Positions 9,768 to 21,796 are shown, counted from the stretch's first letter. The stretch is DNA of 64,000 nt from Pestalotiopsis fici W106-1 (GCF_000516985.1 NW_006917097.1:930001-994000), one strand, 5' to 3'. Notes: a model not told the origin generated them from the sequence alone. A program made the numbers and translations.

Positions 9768-12640
9768 TTTTGCGTATTTGGTGGTTGTTGGCGTTGTTAT
9801 AGTAAGATTTGTTGGTTCTCAAAGTGGCAGAAGAGGGAGTTTGGGGTTCACAGCAGATCTCAAGGCTATATTTATATTATTCTCGATATCCTCGAATGGG
9901 CACTTATGTTTGATATCTATGGTGTACAAACAAGCATTTGAAATGGATGCAAAATCGGGGTCGGCTCGATTCAGAGTTTCAAGCCGCAGGGAAAATGCCA
10001 CCCCTGACCTCATCACGACTTTTCCGGGCTCCATGGTGGAGTCGCCCCTCTTTGCGGAAATTTCTAGTTGCTACTTGACTACCAAAAAAGGATCGGAAAT
10101 GGCCACTGGACTCGACAAGTCCGTATAGTTTGCAGTTTTTTGCCGAGGCATGATTTGAAATACCATATTCGTGTCTCTATGCTGACATATCCATATTGCC
10201 AAGCCTAGACACAGCCCAGCGAGAAGGAAACATCGTTTGTATTGCACAAGAGGTGATGAAAACGACAAATCGACATGCTTCCCCCCACTGACAGGGTTAT
10301 TTCCATGTGCTGGACCGGATCCTAACCACTGTTGGTTCATGCACATATGAGAACGGTCAGCCAGGTCTCTGTAAAGATGCTCAACGCCATGGAAATTCCC
10401 GAAACTCGTGTTTCCACTTGGAAGCGGCCATGAAAATGAATATACTTTTTTTCTCTTTCGCCAACCCACTTTTGCAAACACCTAGTAAAATACAAATAAC
10501 AGAGCCAGTACCCTGTTATTGACAGCGGTCGAGATTATAATGTTATACTAACCAGCCATGTGCCGATCCTACGTCTACAAATTGATACAGCAACAAAGGG
10601 TCGTACAAGTGGTAAGCACTAAAGTGATCTACGTAATCTATAGAAATCAGTGCCGCCCTTGCACAATTTTGCGACACCAGTAAATGGCATAGAGTATACA
10701 GATGTCGGTTTTGCCAGGTAGAGCATGCAGGACCCTTAGAATGAGCATCAGCCATCACAGCCAGCCACCCTAGACCATGTCTGTATACACGCCGTGCTTT
10801 GTAGCATCATCATCAGCCGGCACCTCTCAACCAAGGCATTGGTACTTGCTACGCTCATATACATACGTCACTTTGACCAGTTACCCACATTTGGTTGGAT
10901 ATCTTTGCTTGAACATTCAGGCTGGCTGCAGTCGGCACCACTACAGTTGAGTTTTCATCCATGTATTCTCTAATCGCAAAGTAAGGATACGTCGCAAGAC
11001 CCATTTCAAATCACGACTTGCATAGACAGACGAGCCGGTCATACTTTCGCCGTCTCGGTGCGTATGCTATCTACAAATAGACCTCTGCCATGTCCGATAT
11101 CGTGTTCTGCATCATGTAACAGACAGGCAAGCCCACGCTCGTCCCCAATTCATTGTCAAACGACCTTTGTCACAAGCACCAAGCATTGTCCAATATTTGG
11201 CATGTCCAAATAAATTCTGTAGCAGTATCTCTTCTGCCTTACAACACGCCGACGTAAAGATTACAACCCAGCTTTGTAAGTCAGCCAGCAGGGAGGTTTA
11301 TCAGGCAAGGGATAATATCCAATTGTTGAGATATGCGCTCATCCACTACATCTCGGGTTTTATGCTTGACTCTAAACCCACATATGTATATCATCTTTCA
11401 CTCTATAGCTACGTATGAATACTTGGCCGACTAATGAACTCATTTTCTTACCACAGCCTTGTTCCATCTCGACAAGAGTGTCTTGAACGTTACCATGCTC
11501 AAAGTCTTGGTTGCTTTCGGAGCCTTGAAGTGGCTTCATGGCGCCACACATGGTACCTAACATGCCACATCAACTGGGGTGTCAGTATGTATTCCTCCAT
11601 GGCAGGGGCCGGGTTTGTCTTTGTGGAGATCTTGGCAGGTGCCCATGTCTGTCCATGACCACTCACGAAGCAGGGAATTCGAATCTGTCGGCCGTTTGCC
11701 GCGGATTTGTTTCCCAAGCACTCCGGAACTTGATGGTTTTTTGTTCAAAATAAAGTGGAGAGCAGAGTATAGACTGCAATAATCCCCGTTGCTTTCGGAA
11801 CGTGGGCGGCATCGTGAAGGGATACGCACATGAAAGTACTTTACTTGAAGCACTACTTGCCCACTTTTATGGTCTTGAAAATCCTTCAGACCATGGATTA
11901 AAGTATTTTCACAGGATCAAACCATCTTTTGGAGATTTCTGCTTGTGGATATCATGGAAAATACAGACAACCCACGCGAGGCAAAAGGGGGAGAAAATAC
12001 AAACCCACAACTGTAAGTGTACATAGTATACTGTGCTTACAAGGTTATAAATAACCATATCGACTTCCTCCAATTACCAAACTACCTCGCCCTTTCTAAC
12101 CTCCTCCTTGGAAAGAGGCAGACGGGGTGACGTGAGAATGAAAAAAAAAAAGACCCCTCCAGCGAGCGCTTGGCTCGACTGTGAAAAGAAACATTGCTGC
12201 ATGGCCAAGACTGCAGCTAATGCGCTTCCCGGAAGTGATTGCTTACCAAAATCTTTGTCCTCATCTTGACCCTCTTCGGAATGTAACGTCGATCCTCGAG
12301 GGCGAGATGGGGTTTTCACGGGGGTTGGTGTTTCCATCTAGTAAGACCCTGGTATTTGACGGCCAGCGTAGCATCGCATATCATGTCAAGATGCATGATG
12401 GACGAGTCTCGATGGTGGACGGACGGCTCGACCCAACTCTGTTCATCATGTCGCTTTTCATTCTTTGGCTCATAACGTCCGACTTTACGTAGCATATGCA
12501 GGCTTGTATACAACTCGGCGGTCTATTTAATACCTTTCCGTCTATAAAAGGTCTCTTGCCTCCACAACGAAGCAAAGGGTTGGCCAACCTGCACTTGTTC
12601 TTCACTCTGAATTCACAATACCATCCCATAAACTAGCAGA
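9768..12640. other. Long intergenic region, no supported gene
   Basis: This is AT-rich and carries only short overlapping open frames without convincing starts or splice structure. A small minus-strand frame at 11372-11563 starts with ATG and contains a GTAAGA donor-like site, but its product is not recognised. The right end is the promoter of the secreted dioxygenase. No repeats or RNA genes were seen. Confidence 0.45.
12543..12549 (+). promoter_or_regulatory. TATA box of the secreted dioxygenase
   Basis: TATAAAA sits 92 bases before the ATG at 12641, in a position typical for inducible fungal genes. Confidence 0.5.
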
Positions 12641-13969
12641 ATGGTCTTCAAGTCAAAATTTCTGGCCGCCTCTGGCCTCTTCCTGTCTCTTGCCTCCCTC
12701 GGTTGTGCACATCCCGGAGAAGGTCATCAGAAACGGGTCCAAGAGGCGAGCAATGCTCACATGGTTGCGGCGCTCAATGCTCGAGCTTTGGAAGCCTGTA
12801 ACCAAAGACCAGAGGTGAAGGCCAGAAAGGAGCGTGCAATAGCTCGTCGGCAGGCGACTTTCACCGAGCTTCGCCAAAAGAGAGGCCTCAAGGATGGTAA
12901 GTAAAGTCATGGCCCGTTCCGGGGACTTCTGGACAGGGAGAACTAAACGCCAAAACAAAATAGAATCCTTTGTCCACCGCAGAGATGATGCGGCATTCCA
13001 GAAATGGGCCGCGGTAGACCACAACAAGACGGGTATTGTCGACTTTGGCCAGGATACGCCAGCCGAGGACCTCTTTGCCTCCAACACGAGCTGCCTCCTG
13101 GCGCCCGACAATGCCAATGGTCCCTACTTTGTCTACCAGGAGCTCATTCGGCAGGACGTGGTCGAGGACGAGCCGGGCGTGCCCATGCACCTCGAGTTCC
13201 AGTTCATCGACGTCAACACGTGCGAGCCGGCCGATGTGCTGGTCGACATTTGGTCCTGCAACAGCACCGGACAGTACAGTGGCGTCAGCGCCGAGGGCCA
13301 GGGTGGTCTCGCCTCGAGCTATCTCCGTGGCGTGCAGCCCACGGACGACGAGGGCGTTGTCAACTTTGACACGCTCTTTCCTGGACACTATGAAGCACGG
13401 GCGTCGCATCAACACATAATTGTTCACGTGGGGTCGAAAAGTAAGTCGTCTTTTGTATTCATTAGCTCGTCATTTGTCGAGATCATCTATTCCGGGACAC
13501 GGGCATGGATGGTATTTACTGACTCGGCTACCAGTCCTCGACAATGGGACGTACACTGGCGGCGTCGTGGCTCACCTGTCCCAGCTCTTCTTTGACCAAA
13601 AGCTCATCGACGCCGTCGAGCAGCTCGAACCCTACAATACAAATCAGATCGCCCAGACTCCGAATCTGGAGGATGCTTTTGCTGGATACGGCGCAACGGA
13701 AGAATACGATCCGTTCATCAACTACATTGTTCTAGGCAGTGACTTGTCTTCTGGTCTCTTTGCCTGGGCTGAGCTCGGTCTCAACACGGTACGTATATAC
13801 AATTACAAGAGATATGCGATCATATTCTAACAGATCATTTTCATCTCTGCAGAGCTCCAACTGGGATCTCTATGCCCCATACGCGTCCATCTGGAAGGAG
13901 GGCGGTGGATCAGATAACCCAGCATTCAACTTTTCTATTGTTGGAACACCCCCACCCACTCACGGTTAA
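12641..13969 (+). CDS. Secreted intradiol ring-cleavage dioxygenase
   Basis: Four exons (12641-12896, 12964-13440, 13535-13788, 13853-13969) join to a 367-residue protein. The introns have GTAAGT, GTAAGT and GTACGT donors and TAG, CAG and CAG acceptors. Residues 1 to about 23 form a signal peptide (KFLAASGLFLSLASLGCA), followed by a KR site that may be cut by a Kex2-type protease. The core is the intradiol dioxygenase fold, as in catechol and hydroxyquinol dioxygenases. These use Fe(III) held by two Tyr and two His and split catechol-type rings between the hydroxyls. Candidate ligands are Tyr in GPYFVYQE, and the Tyr and two His in FPGHYEARASHQHIIVH. Secreted fungal members act on lignin- or plant-derived aromatics. 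The exact substrate is not readable. Confidence 0.88.
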
Positions 13970-14111
13970 AGGAAATGATGAAAGCAGTATGAAATAAGGG
14001 AGTCTTGTCATTGAAATTACCTTCTAGTGCTACGGATTTGTTCAAAAAGCTCTCATTATCAGAATGAAAAATTCATCCGGAATTTACACTATTCAAGATG
14101 TATTGTCGTAA

Positions 14112-16331
14112 CTATAAAGCTGCAATCTTGCAATAAATCTTTCCTTTGACAGTCATACTGCCTTTGCTCAAAAGAATTTCCTGTACTTCAACCCCAGAGG
14201 TATGGTCCTCGGTCAAGACCAGATGAATCGGACCGTCCCTATACTCGAAAGCTTCAAAACGACCGTTCAAAGGACCAGATTCCGGCCCTGCCTCTGCAGC
14301 ATCCTGCGTCGAGCTTGTAGTGCCGCCACCTTTTTGATACTGATACCGACCATCTGCCGTAAATGTCAACTGCTTCCATTCCCGCTGAAACCCGTCTCCC
14401 AGGTCAATCAAAGGCGTCTCCTCTCCCCATCTCCACTTGCCCACCAATTTCTCTACAATGGAATCACATAGGGTCGCGCGGTCGACCCAGCTGATGGAAG
14501 ACACCATGAAAGTCTTGGCAGCCGTCTCGAGCGCGTGTAGATTCTCCGCTGCCACAAAGTAAGACAGCGATATGCCATGGCCATATGGCGACTGTACGAG
14601 AACCCGGTACATGGCCGGGATCAGCCCCTCGTCATCGGGTTCGTTCATGGCGAGGGCGCATGAGACACTGACACCGCCGCACGGGATGCCAAAGTCGGTC
14701 ATGGCACACGGCTCGAGGATGGTCATGTCGTCATCTGACCGCAGCTCCTGCATGGAAGCCATCTCGTCAACCACCTGGCGGCTGCTGTACAAGAGCTTCA
14801 TCTCAAAGTAGCCCGACAGGTCCGCCAGCTCTCCGGCGAGGACGTTGTGCGCAGAAACACGGAGATTGTTGTTCACGGGCAGTGATATATTGCCGATTCC
14901 AAACTTGGGGATGCTCTGGCGGGTCCACTCTTGCCTCTGGTCTTGGCTGCCAGGAGACGTGGACGACTGTGCTGGAGGCACAGAAGATGTTTGGTCGTTT
15001 TGCTCACCGGGGGCCGTGTTATTTGGTGACTGGCTCGCGGCGGTTGGGCCGTTCGTGGGTGTCGCCTCCTGTGCGAATGAGGCTGGCCCCGATGGACCTC
15101 CTGTAACAGGATTGGTAGGCATGGAACCCCATGCTGCCAGATTTGCCATTGCGGCTTGTTGTTGCTGTTGCTGTTGCAGGATGATTTGATTTATTAGCTG
15201 CGTGGAATCACCTGACTGGGCTGCCGCCATGAGATCCAGAAAGGGATTCTGCACAGAGGATCCTCCTTGCATGTTGGTCACATTGGCCTGAAAAGATGCC
15301 ATGGCGGCATTGGATTGTTGCTGTATGTACGAGTTGATCACGTCTGCATTCACGCCCGACGCGCCATTCTGCATCAGGGCTGCTATATAGCCACTGGGAT
15401 CAAACTCGCCGCTTGAGGTGCCCAAGGCTGCTTGTTGCTGGTTCAGTATATCCAGAAACGGTTGTGCCGTCCCAGCGTCCATCTCGGTATTGTCATTGAG
15501 CGTCACTTGGGCCAATGCTCCGACAAGTGGCAGAATGCTGCCTTGCGCCCCAGCCTGGTTGATCTGTTGGTACGTTGATGCAAAATCCGGATTGGTTACA
15601 GACAAAACCGGCATCAGAGGGTCAATGATTCTGCCCAGTCTGTCACTAGTCTTCCCCAAAAGCTCGATACCATTAGAATAAGCCCTGTTTGCCGTCTCCT
15701 TGTTACAATATTTGTTGACGCCATCCCGGAACCTCTGCGTTTTGGATCGATATACAGGATGAGGTGTGCCTGCATCGAGATTTGCACCATTGGAGGAGTT
15801 GGATGGATGTGATGTGAAAGCAGGTCTCGGCCCTGCAGGCGCCGGACCGGTTTGGCGTGTGGAACTTGTTGGGTTTGTAGGTCGAGGGGGTACATCTGGG
15901 GTACGTTCGGCTGTAGATGACGGCGGGAGTGAAAAGTACGACTGCTCGGGCTTAGCAGATGGCGGTGGCGTTGGAAGTGAACTCGTCTCTAGGGGCGCAA
16001 AGAACACCGGGGCACTCTGGAATTCGGGACTTGCCCGGAACGATTGCGATATTCCAGAAGTTGCTGATGGAGGCGGAGTGGGAAGGCCAGAGGCATTCTC
16101 ACTGTTGGCTACGCCAGTTGATGGACAATCAGAGGCACTGCTTGTAGACTGTCGTTGGCTACCTCTACTAATGTCTTGAAAATCCAACAAATTTGTCGAG
16201 GGCTGAGGCGACGGGAGTTGAGACAATGGCAAAGATGAAGCTGGTTGCGCTGGTGAGCGGTGAGCTATAGACACTGGCCGGCGTTTGATGGCGAATGAAG
16301 GACCCGTAGGTACTGAATTTTGGCTAGCCAT
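14112..16331 (-). CDS. Large hypothetical protein, disordered N-half, folded C-terminal domain
   Basis: This is an intronless 739-residue open frame starting at the ATG at 16331. Residues 1 to about 230 are rich in Pro, Ser, Thr and Gln and are probably disordered. The middle holds Gln-rich segments, including a run of seven Gln. About residues 490-739 look folded: a segment starting GNISLPVNNNLRVSAHNVLAGEL with a conserved-looking FGIPCGGVSVSCALAM core, then VEKLVGKWRWGE, which resembles the opening of a lipocalin-like or other small beta-barrel, ending KGSMTVKGKIYCKI. I do not know the family or function. No signal peptide or membrane segment is visible. Confidence 0.75.
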   Translation of the reverse strand: MASQNSVPTGPSFAIKRRPVSIAHRSPAQPASSLPLSQLPSPQPSTNLLDFQDISRGSQRQSTSSASDCPSTGVANSENASGLPTPPPSATSGISQSFRASPEFQSAPVFFAPLETSSLPTPPPSAKPEQSYFSLPPSSTAERTPDVPPRPTNPTSSTRQTGPAPAGPRPAFTSHPSNSSNGANLDAGTPHPVYRSKTQRFRDGVNKYCNKETANRAYSNGIELLGKTSDRLGRIIDPLMPVLSVTNPDFASTYQQINQAGAQGSILPLVGALAQVTLNDNTEMDAGTAQPFLDILNQQQAALGTSSGEFDPSGYIAALMQNGASGVNADVINSYIQQQSNAAMASFQANVTNMQGGSSVQNPFLDLMAAAQSGDSTQLINQIILQQQQQQQAAMANLAAWGSMPTNPVTGGPSGPASFAQEATPTNGPTAASQSPNNTAPGEQNDQTSSVPPAQSSTSPGSQDQRQEWTRQSIPKFGIGNISLPVNNNLRVSAHNVLAGELADLSGYFEMKLLYSSRQVVDEMASMQELRSDDDMTILEPCAMTDFGIPCGGVSVSCALAMNEPDDEGLIPAMYRVLVQSPYGHGISLSYFVAAENLHALETAAKTFMVSSISWVDRATLCDSIVEKLVGKWRWGEETPLIDLGDGFQREWKQLTFTADGRYQYQKGGGTTSSTQDAAEAGPESGPLNGRFEAFEYRDGPIHLVLTEDHTSGVEVQEILLSKGSMTVKGKIYCKIAAL

Positions 16332-16910
16332 TGCTTGATTGACTTTTGAGCAGATACACTACATAAAGATGAGGGTATAACTCTATCAAAGGGAAGAAGG
16401 ATGGTTCTTGATGGACAATCCTCCTGAACAAATGTGTTAATGTTGGTACCAGATATCTATCTCATGACCCAAAGGCCTCCCAATATGGCCGTTCAGCTTC
16501 TCATGCTTCCATTTAGAGAAGACTTGGACGCCTGTCAGCCTTGCACGGAGACGAGAGCCATTATGGGAGCATGTATGCCCAAGCCCACCGTAAAAGAGGG
16601 AGCGTTTATCCCCAAATGGCGGCGAATGTTACAATATTTACTTGGTAGCTTGCATGAGCTGAACAACCCTGGTCTCATTCCGCTCTCCATCTCGGCAGGG
16701 TAGAAATGCCTATGAACTTGCCAAGCCCATCACGTCCTAGCGGGAAATGGGGCTAGGTGGAAATCATAATCGGAATTGTTTCCGGAGGACGAGTTGCAGT
16801 GGTGACAGGTCTGGTTGCGTATTCAAATTATGGATCCTATGCTTTGGACCGATATCTCAGAGGTATATTGTCCAAAGAGGAAGTGGTCAAAAGGTCATTC
16901 CTCTTTAGAA
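16332..16910. other. Intergenic; no gene seen
   Basis: This is the divergent upstream of the disordered-protein gene and the 3' flank of the SRP receptor gene. A plus-strand 89-codon frame at 16434 starts with GTG and is not credible. Confidence 0.5.
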
Positions 16911-19009
16911 TTAGCTATTACTGAGTAATTTCTTGACAGCCCATTTGACTGAAAAGCTTCTAATGTCTTCGTAATGCTGGCCGACACCGACGAACAGGAC
17001 GGGCACATTCGTTGCGTGAACGATACTGACTATAGTGCCAACCATGTCCCCCACAGTGTCGCATTTGGAAATGATGAACCCATCAAGACTCCTGCCTTGG
17101 CCAAAGGATGCATTAAAGTTTTGTGCTTGCGCAACGGAATCGTTTCCAACAAGTGCCTGTATAAAGTGTTAAAAGACATTGAACAAGCCGTAATCATTGC
17201 ATGATTGCTTACCTCTCCAACCATGAGAATTTTGTCAGGGTTGGCAAACTTGGCAAACTTTTCCAGATTGGACATGAGTCTCTGGTCATTGTGCCGTCTT
17301 CCGGCTGTGTCGACCAAGACAACGTCAAAGCCCTCGTTGGCAGCAGTGCGAACGGCGTCCCTGGCCACGGTAGCGGCATCACCGCCGTAGCCCTTTTCGA
17401 ATAGTTCCACCTGGCCACCCTCTCGTTTCGTGAGCTCCTTCAAGTTCCTGACGTGGACCTTGAGCTGCTCTACAGCACCCGAACGGAAAGTGTCGCCTGC
17501 AACGACCAAGACTTTATATTTGTTCTCCAACAAGAAGAAGCAAATCTTGGACAGATTCGTCGACTTTCCAACTCCGTTTACACCAACGACGGATATGACG
17601 TAGGGTCGTGCCTTGGTGCCAGACAGTGCTGAAGGTCGAGTAACGGCGTCAACTTCACGAAGCAAGTCCAGCGATGAAGTCGGGGTGAGCATCTTGGTCA
17701 GAGATGCCTCCATGGCCTTGGCGATGCGCGTATCAATGGACTCGAAACTGCCAGTCTTGAGACCCAAGAGCTCATGTTCAACGCTGTCACGGAGACGAAC
17801 TGCAGCCTCGGGCGCCACGTTCTTCTTGATGAGGTGATCCTTCATACCATCCATTGGCTTCTTCAGGTCCTCTTTTGTAAGCGTCTTGCCGCCGACCACA
17901 TTGCGGAACAGGCCGCTGATGGAGCTGAAGCCTGCGCCAACCAGACCGCCGCTGGACTGCGTTTCCGACTTTGACTGTGCCGATGCAAGAATCTCATTGA
18001 CTTCATCGTCGAGATCCTTGAGAACAAATTGCCCCTTGGAAGTCTTTGTGCCCCATGTAGACGAGTCGATGCCTTCTATTGCGGAAGAACGGCCTTCGGC
18101 CTCGCTCTCGCTCGCTGGCCCATTGGCAGTGGCAGAATAGTCCAGCTGCACATCATCCTCCTCGCTGGCAAACCCGTCGGCATTCCACTTGCGCCCCTTT
18201 TTCGGTGCCTTTTTGGCTTTTCTGTTGGGGCCCTCATCGCCGGATGATGCGGGAGCAGAATTGTTTTGCATCTTCTTGGCTCTTCGCGACATTTTTCCAA
18301 GCGGGCCACCCTTTCCTACAACTAGATGGCTGGTGCCGGGCGTGGATGGTCGCGAATTCGAGGGGGTTACGGCAGGAGATGAGTCAATTGTGGATGCGAT
18401 CGGTTGCGCCGCATCTTGAGCTCGGGTCCGGTGCTTGATGCCAGGAGGGAGCGGTGGCTCATCGCCCACATGGCCAGATGTGTTCTCATCCTCCGAGGTG
18501 AGCGCACCTGCAGCTATGTATCCATTCTTTGATGCCGGGCCAGACTCGAGCTGTCGCATTTGTTGGTCAAAGTACTCGTCAAACTTGTGGCAATGGACAA
18601 GAGTGGTGTTTGGTTTCTTGAGCTGATCGCCGTAGAGATCCACGAAGATGGTCTTGAGATTATCGACGAGCTTGTCAATCCAAGACAAGTGTAGAAGCGA
18701 TCGATATACAGCCTAGAGAATGTTGGGTTAATAAGAGGTGCGATTCAGAGGGTGGTTGCGACCAAGAGTACATACGACGAATATGACGCCGATTTCCTTG
18801 GACAAGGTCCATTTTAACGTGTGTTGATCTGCCTTGTACGGAGGATTGCTGGCGGTCGGTAAATCGTCCTTTGCTCCAGCAACTGCACCCTTCTCCTCGA
18901 TGAATACGTCGGTGATGAAGTTGTTGATTATGGAGGGGTTGACGGTGCCGTAGGACCGCGACCAGAGCACGACCCCAGAAGTGGTCAAAATCTCGAATGT
19001 GTCCAACAT
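16911..19009 (-). CDS. SRP101: Signal recognition particle receptor subunit alpha
   Basis: Three exons (18776-19009, 17213-18712, 16911-17156, transcribed right to left) give 659 residues. This GTPase docks SRP-ribosome complexes at the ER membrane with its beta subunit. The N-terminal SRX domain begins MLDTFEILTTSGVVLWSR. A charged linker rich in Lys/Glu/Ser follows, then the helical N domain and the GTPase (G) domain. Visible motifs are GVNGVGKST (P-loop, about residue 450), DTFRSGAVEQL, DTAGRRHND and SKCD. Near the end come VPVLFVGVGQHYEDI and WAVKKLL. The start at 19009 is preferred over the in-frame upstream start at 19096, because the family begins at this MLDTFE. The introns are ordinary (GTATGT/TAG, GTAAGC/CAG). 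It faces YIF1 head to head. Confidence 0.95.
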
Positions 19010-19752
19010 GGCAGCCGAGAAGCCAGTGGCAGTTGGCTGTAAGAGGAATCGAATACAAGGCAGCAAGCTCCCAAAGCTGTGTAGAAAGGAATGCACAAGG
19101 AGGCAGCCACTCTTTTTTTCTTTCCAGGAGAATGAAGTTCTCTCTTGTAGATCTGTTCAGAAAGGAGCACCAGTCCAGGCCCCAACGACGTTATCGGAGA
19201 CAGGTACGTACAGGTAGGTACTGGGGGGCGATAGCTATAATCCGGGATGTCCGTTGTTGCGCATTCCGACTCGGGGAGCCCTCAATTCTGGACCTCTGGG
19301 CGGGTCAAGGTTCACTTTTCAGCACACCATTACGTTACCCAGACTGTGCGATCCTAGCTGCCGTCCAGTAGCACTGACCAGTGACCAGCCAGCCGGGGAG
19401 CCGCCCATCTCGTTATTTTAGGCTTGGGGGGATTTTGTCTGTACCTCAACGTACCTTGACCCCCGTAGTGCAACTCCGAAGCTCTAGCAGCACGAGTCTT
19501 AACACTAGCGCCAGCAGACAGGGGATTGGACAGCTCGCTGATTGCACTGGACTGCACTTACTGCGGCCTGGCGGTCCAACAAAACACATCACCAAGTTCC
19601 AATTCACACATTGTCGGAGCTTTTCTTTGCGAACGTCGATAGTCCTCAACCCAACGCCACAGCAGCCAACTGCCCACAGAGCAACCCAGCACACACTCTA
19701 CAGTCCACACCCTCATTCCTCGATTGCTTCTTGCAAAGGCACCGCCGCCACG
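19010..19752. promoter_or_regulatory. Shared divergent upstream region of SRP receptor alpha and YIF1
   Basis: These 743 bases separate two start codons pointing away from each other. The region contains a GTACGTACAGGTAGGTAC-like patch near 19203-19219 and CT-rich leader sequence before YIF1. No TATA box is clear on either side. Both genes serve the early secretory pathway, so co-regulation is plausible but inferred. Confidence 0.45.
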
Positions 19753-20893
19753 ATGCAGCGCCAAAACTACGGCCCCTCGCCGCCGCTCCATCACCCAGTA
19801 CCGCAGCACGTCTCAACAGTACCCCAGCTGAGATCTCCTCCGCCGCCAACCTCGTCGCAACCGCAAACACAGGGAGCTTATGGCAATCCCTATCAGCAGG
19901 GCCAGCCGGGCCCCCAAGGCGCGACCGGAGCCAATGCGTTTGGGCAGTACGGCAACTTTATGAACGATCCTACTGCGCAAATAGCTGCATCTATGGGTCA
20001 GAATGCCTTTAAGCAGGGCCAAGAATACTTTGAGCAAAATGTCGGTGGAAATATCACTGGATATCGAGAAGAGCTTCACTAGCTAACCAGTCAAATAGGT
20101 CAACCGTTGGTTTAGCATGTCCTCGCTCAAGCACTACTTCAATGTTTCAAACTCCTACGTTGTGAACAAGCTGTTCCTGGTTCTCTTCCCTTGGCGTCAC
20201 AAGCCATGGTCGCGCAAGCAGGCCATTGGGCCCAGTGGCCAAGAGGGCTGGTACCTGCCACCGAGAGACGACATCAACAGCCCGGACATGTACATTCCTG
20301 GTAGGTTTAAAGCAGGTTGTTCTGGGAGACGAGCGACTCTAACATGGTATTAGTGATGGCTGTTGTGACGTATATCCTCCTCTCGACGCTCTTGGCCGGT
20401 CTTCGGGGCGAATTCGACCCCCAACTCCTCGGAGCGACTGCGGCCCTGGCGGCCCTCGTCGTCGTGCTCGAGATTGCCTTTTTGAGGCTCGGCTGCTATT
20501 TCCTTAGCATCTCGGAACGATCCCAGCTGCTTGACCTGGTCGCGTACTCTGGCTACAAGTTTGTTGGAGTCATTGTTACGGTAGCCACTGCTCAAATCAT
20601 CAATGGAGGCAATGGCACGGGCGGTCTGATTGGTTGGTCGGTTTTCATTTATACCTTTATGGCCAATTCCCTCTTCTTGGTAAGTTTTCCGATCGAAACA
20701 GCAGCGGGCGACTGGTAATGGTTCTGACTTTGTATAGATGCGATCGTTGAGATATGTCCTACTTCCCGAGAACTCCAGTGATCCCCGCATGCAGACCGAG
20801 TCACGAACGAAGCGCAACCAGCGCACCCAATTCCTATTTGGATATTCCTACCTGGTGCAGTTCTTTCTCATGTGGATCCTCACCAGACCATGA
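19753..20893 (+). CDS. YIF1: YIF1/HRF1 family ER-Golgi transport membrane protein
   Basis: Four exons (19753-20040, 20099-20300, 20354-20679, 20738-20893) give 323 residues. YIF1 pairs with YIP1 and Ypt/Rab GTPases in COPII vesicle traffic between the ER and Golgi. The N-terminus is Pro/Gln/Gly-rich and cytosolic. The HRF1 domain contains LKHYFNVSNSYVVNKL and then FPWRHKPWSR. Several transmembrane helices follow (VVTYILLSTLLAGL, LAALVVVLEIAFLRLGCYF, LVAYSGYKFVGVIVTVATAQII, IGWSVFIYTFMANSLFL), with a last one near the C-terminus (FLFGYSYLVQFFLMWIL). Intron 1 needs an unusual donor, GTCGGT at 20041, to join FEQN to VNRW as in homologs. The neighbouring GTGGAA does not keep the frame. The other introns are normal. 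Confidence 0.92.
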
Positions 20894-21796
20894 GTTTTTA
20901 TTCATACGAATGATGGCAAGGACCGTTGATATACATGGTTTGAGCATGGAGTTTGGGGGGCACAAAGGTGCACATGAATAGACCTGATGTCGGGGCAAAA
21001 TACGGAGATGGCCATGTATTATTGTGTATTTGATACTGGGATGCAAGGTTCAGCACCAAAGATCGAATAGAGTGAAACAACACACTGGGAAAAAGAAAAG
21101 CCGGAAAAAAGATCAAAATGCATTGCAATGAGTCAATTATACTTCAGGATTCTAATTACTGGATTTCTACAAGTACCTGAAATTCTCTATACTGCATGAT
21201 TTTGTGCTATCCGCATGCGTGGCCTATTCTGAATTGATTGGTAATACCGCCAAGACACCTTCCTAAGCTGTCACGGTTGACGCGATCATGGCACAAGTCG
21301 CACATGTGTTCTTTGATTGTATATCATTGTGACAGCCCTTGTTTGCCTTGGGTCACATTCGATAATCTTGGGCATTCAATCAGGTCGCTCATCAAGGACA
21401 AAAGGCCACTTCAAACCAAAGAATACACTGGCACGTCATCAATTAGATGAGCCGCCTTGGGCCAACCACAAGCTTGGGCTACATTACGTTACAAGGGTCC
21501 GAACTAACAAGGTATGTAAAGTAGCACCCAAGCGCAAGTTTGGCGGGCGTGTCAAGACTCACAAGCTTGGGCAAAACGAAACCTCGCTTCCTACCTACCT
21601 ACCTACCTACCTACCTACCTACCTACCTACATTACCTACCCAGCTCTAGGCAACGCTCACCAAAGAAAATACTGCGTGATCTGTTCTTTTGGGAATATAA
21701 GTGCATCACGACCTTTTTCATTACCTGGGCTTTTGCTTCACTATCTCAAACGAGTCGTCGATAATAAGAAGCTACAGTCTAGGACTATTTGTCATC
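20894..21796. other. Intergenic with promoter microsatellite
   Basis: This is AT-rich spacer without a gene. The (CTAC)n repeat at 21591-21630 lies in the likely promoter of the Mpv17-like gene. Confidence 0.5.
21591..21630. repeat. (CTAC)10 tetranucleotide microsatellite
   Basis: Ten perfect CTAC units, followed after a short break by further ACCTACC, lie about 167 bases before the Mpv17-like ATG. Length variation among strains is likely. Confidence 0.95.

Noticed and set aside
8988..9941. 317-codon plus-strand frame opposite the MDR oxidoreductase
   Set aside because: Low-complexity Gly/Leu/Asp product with no domain. The minus strand is a clear enzyme.
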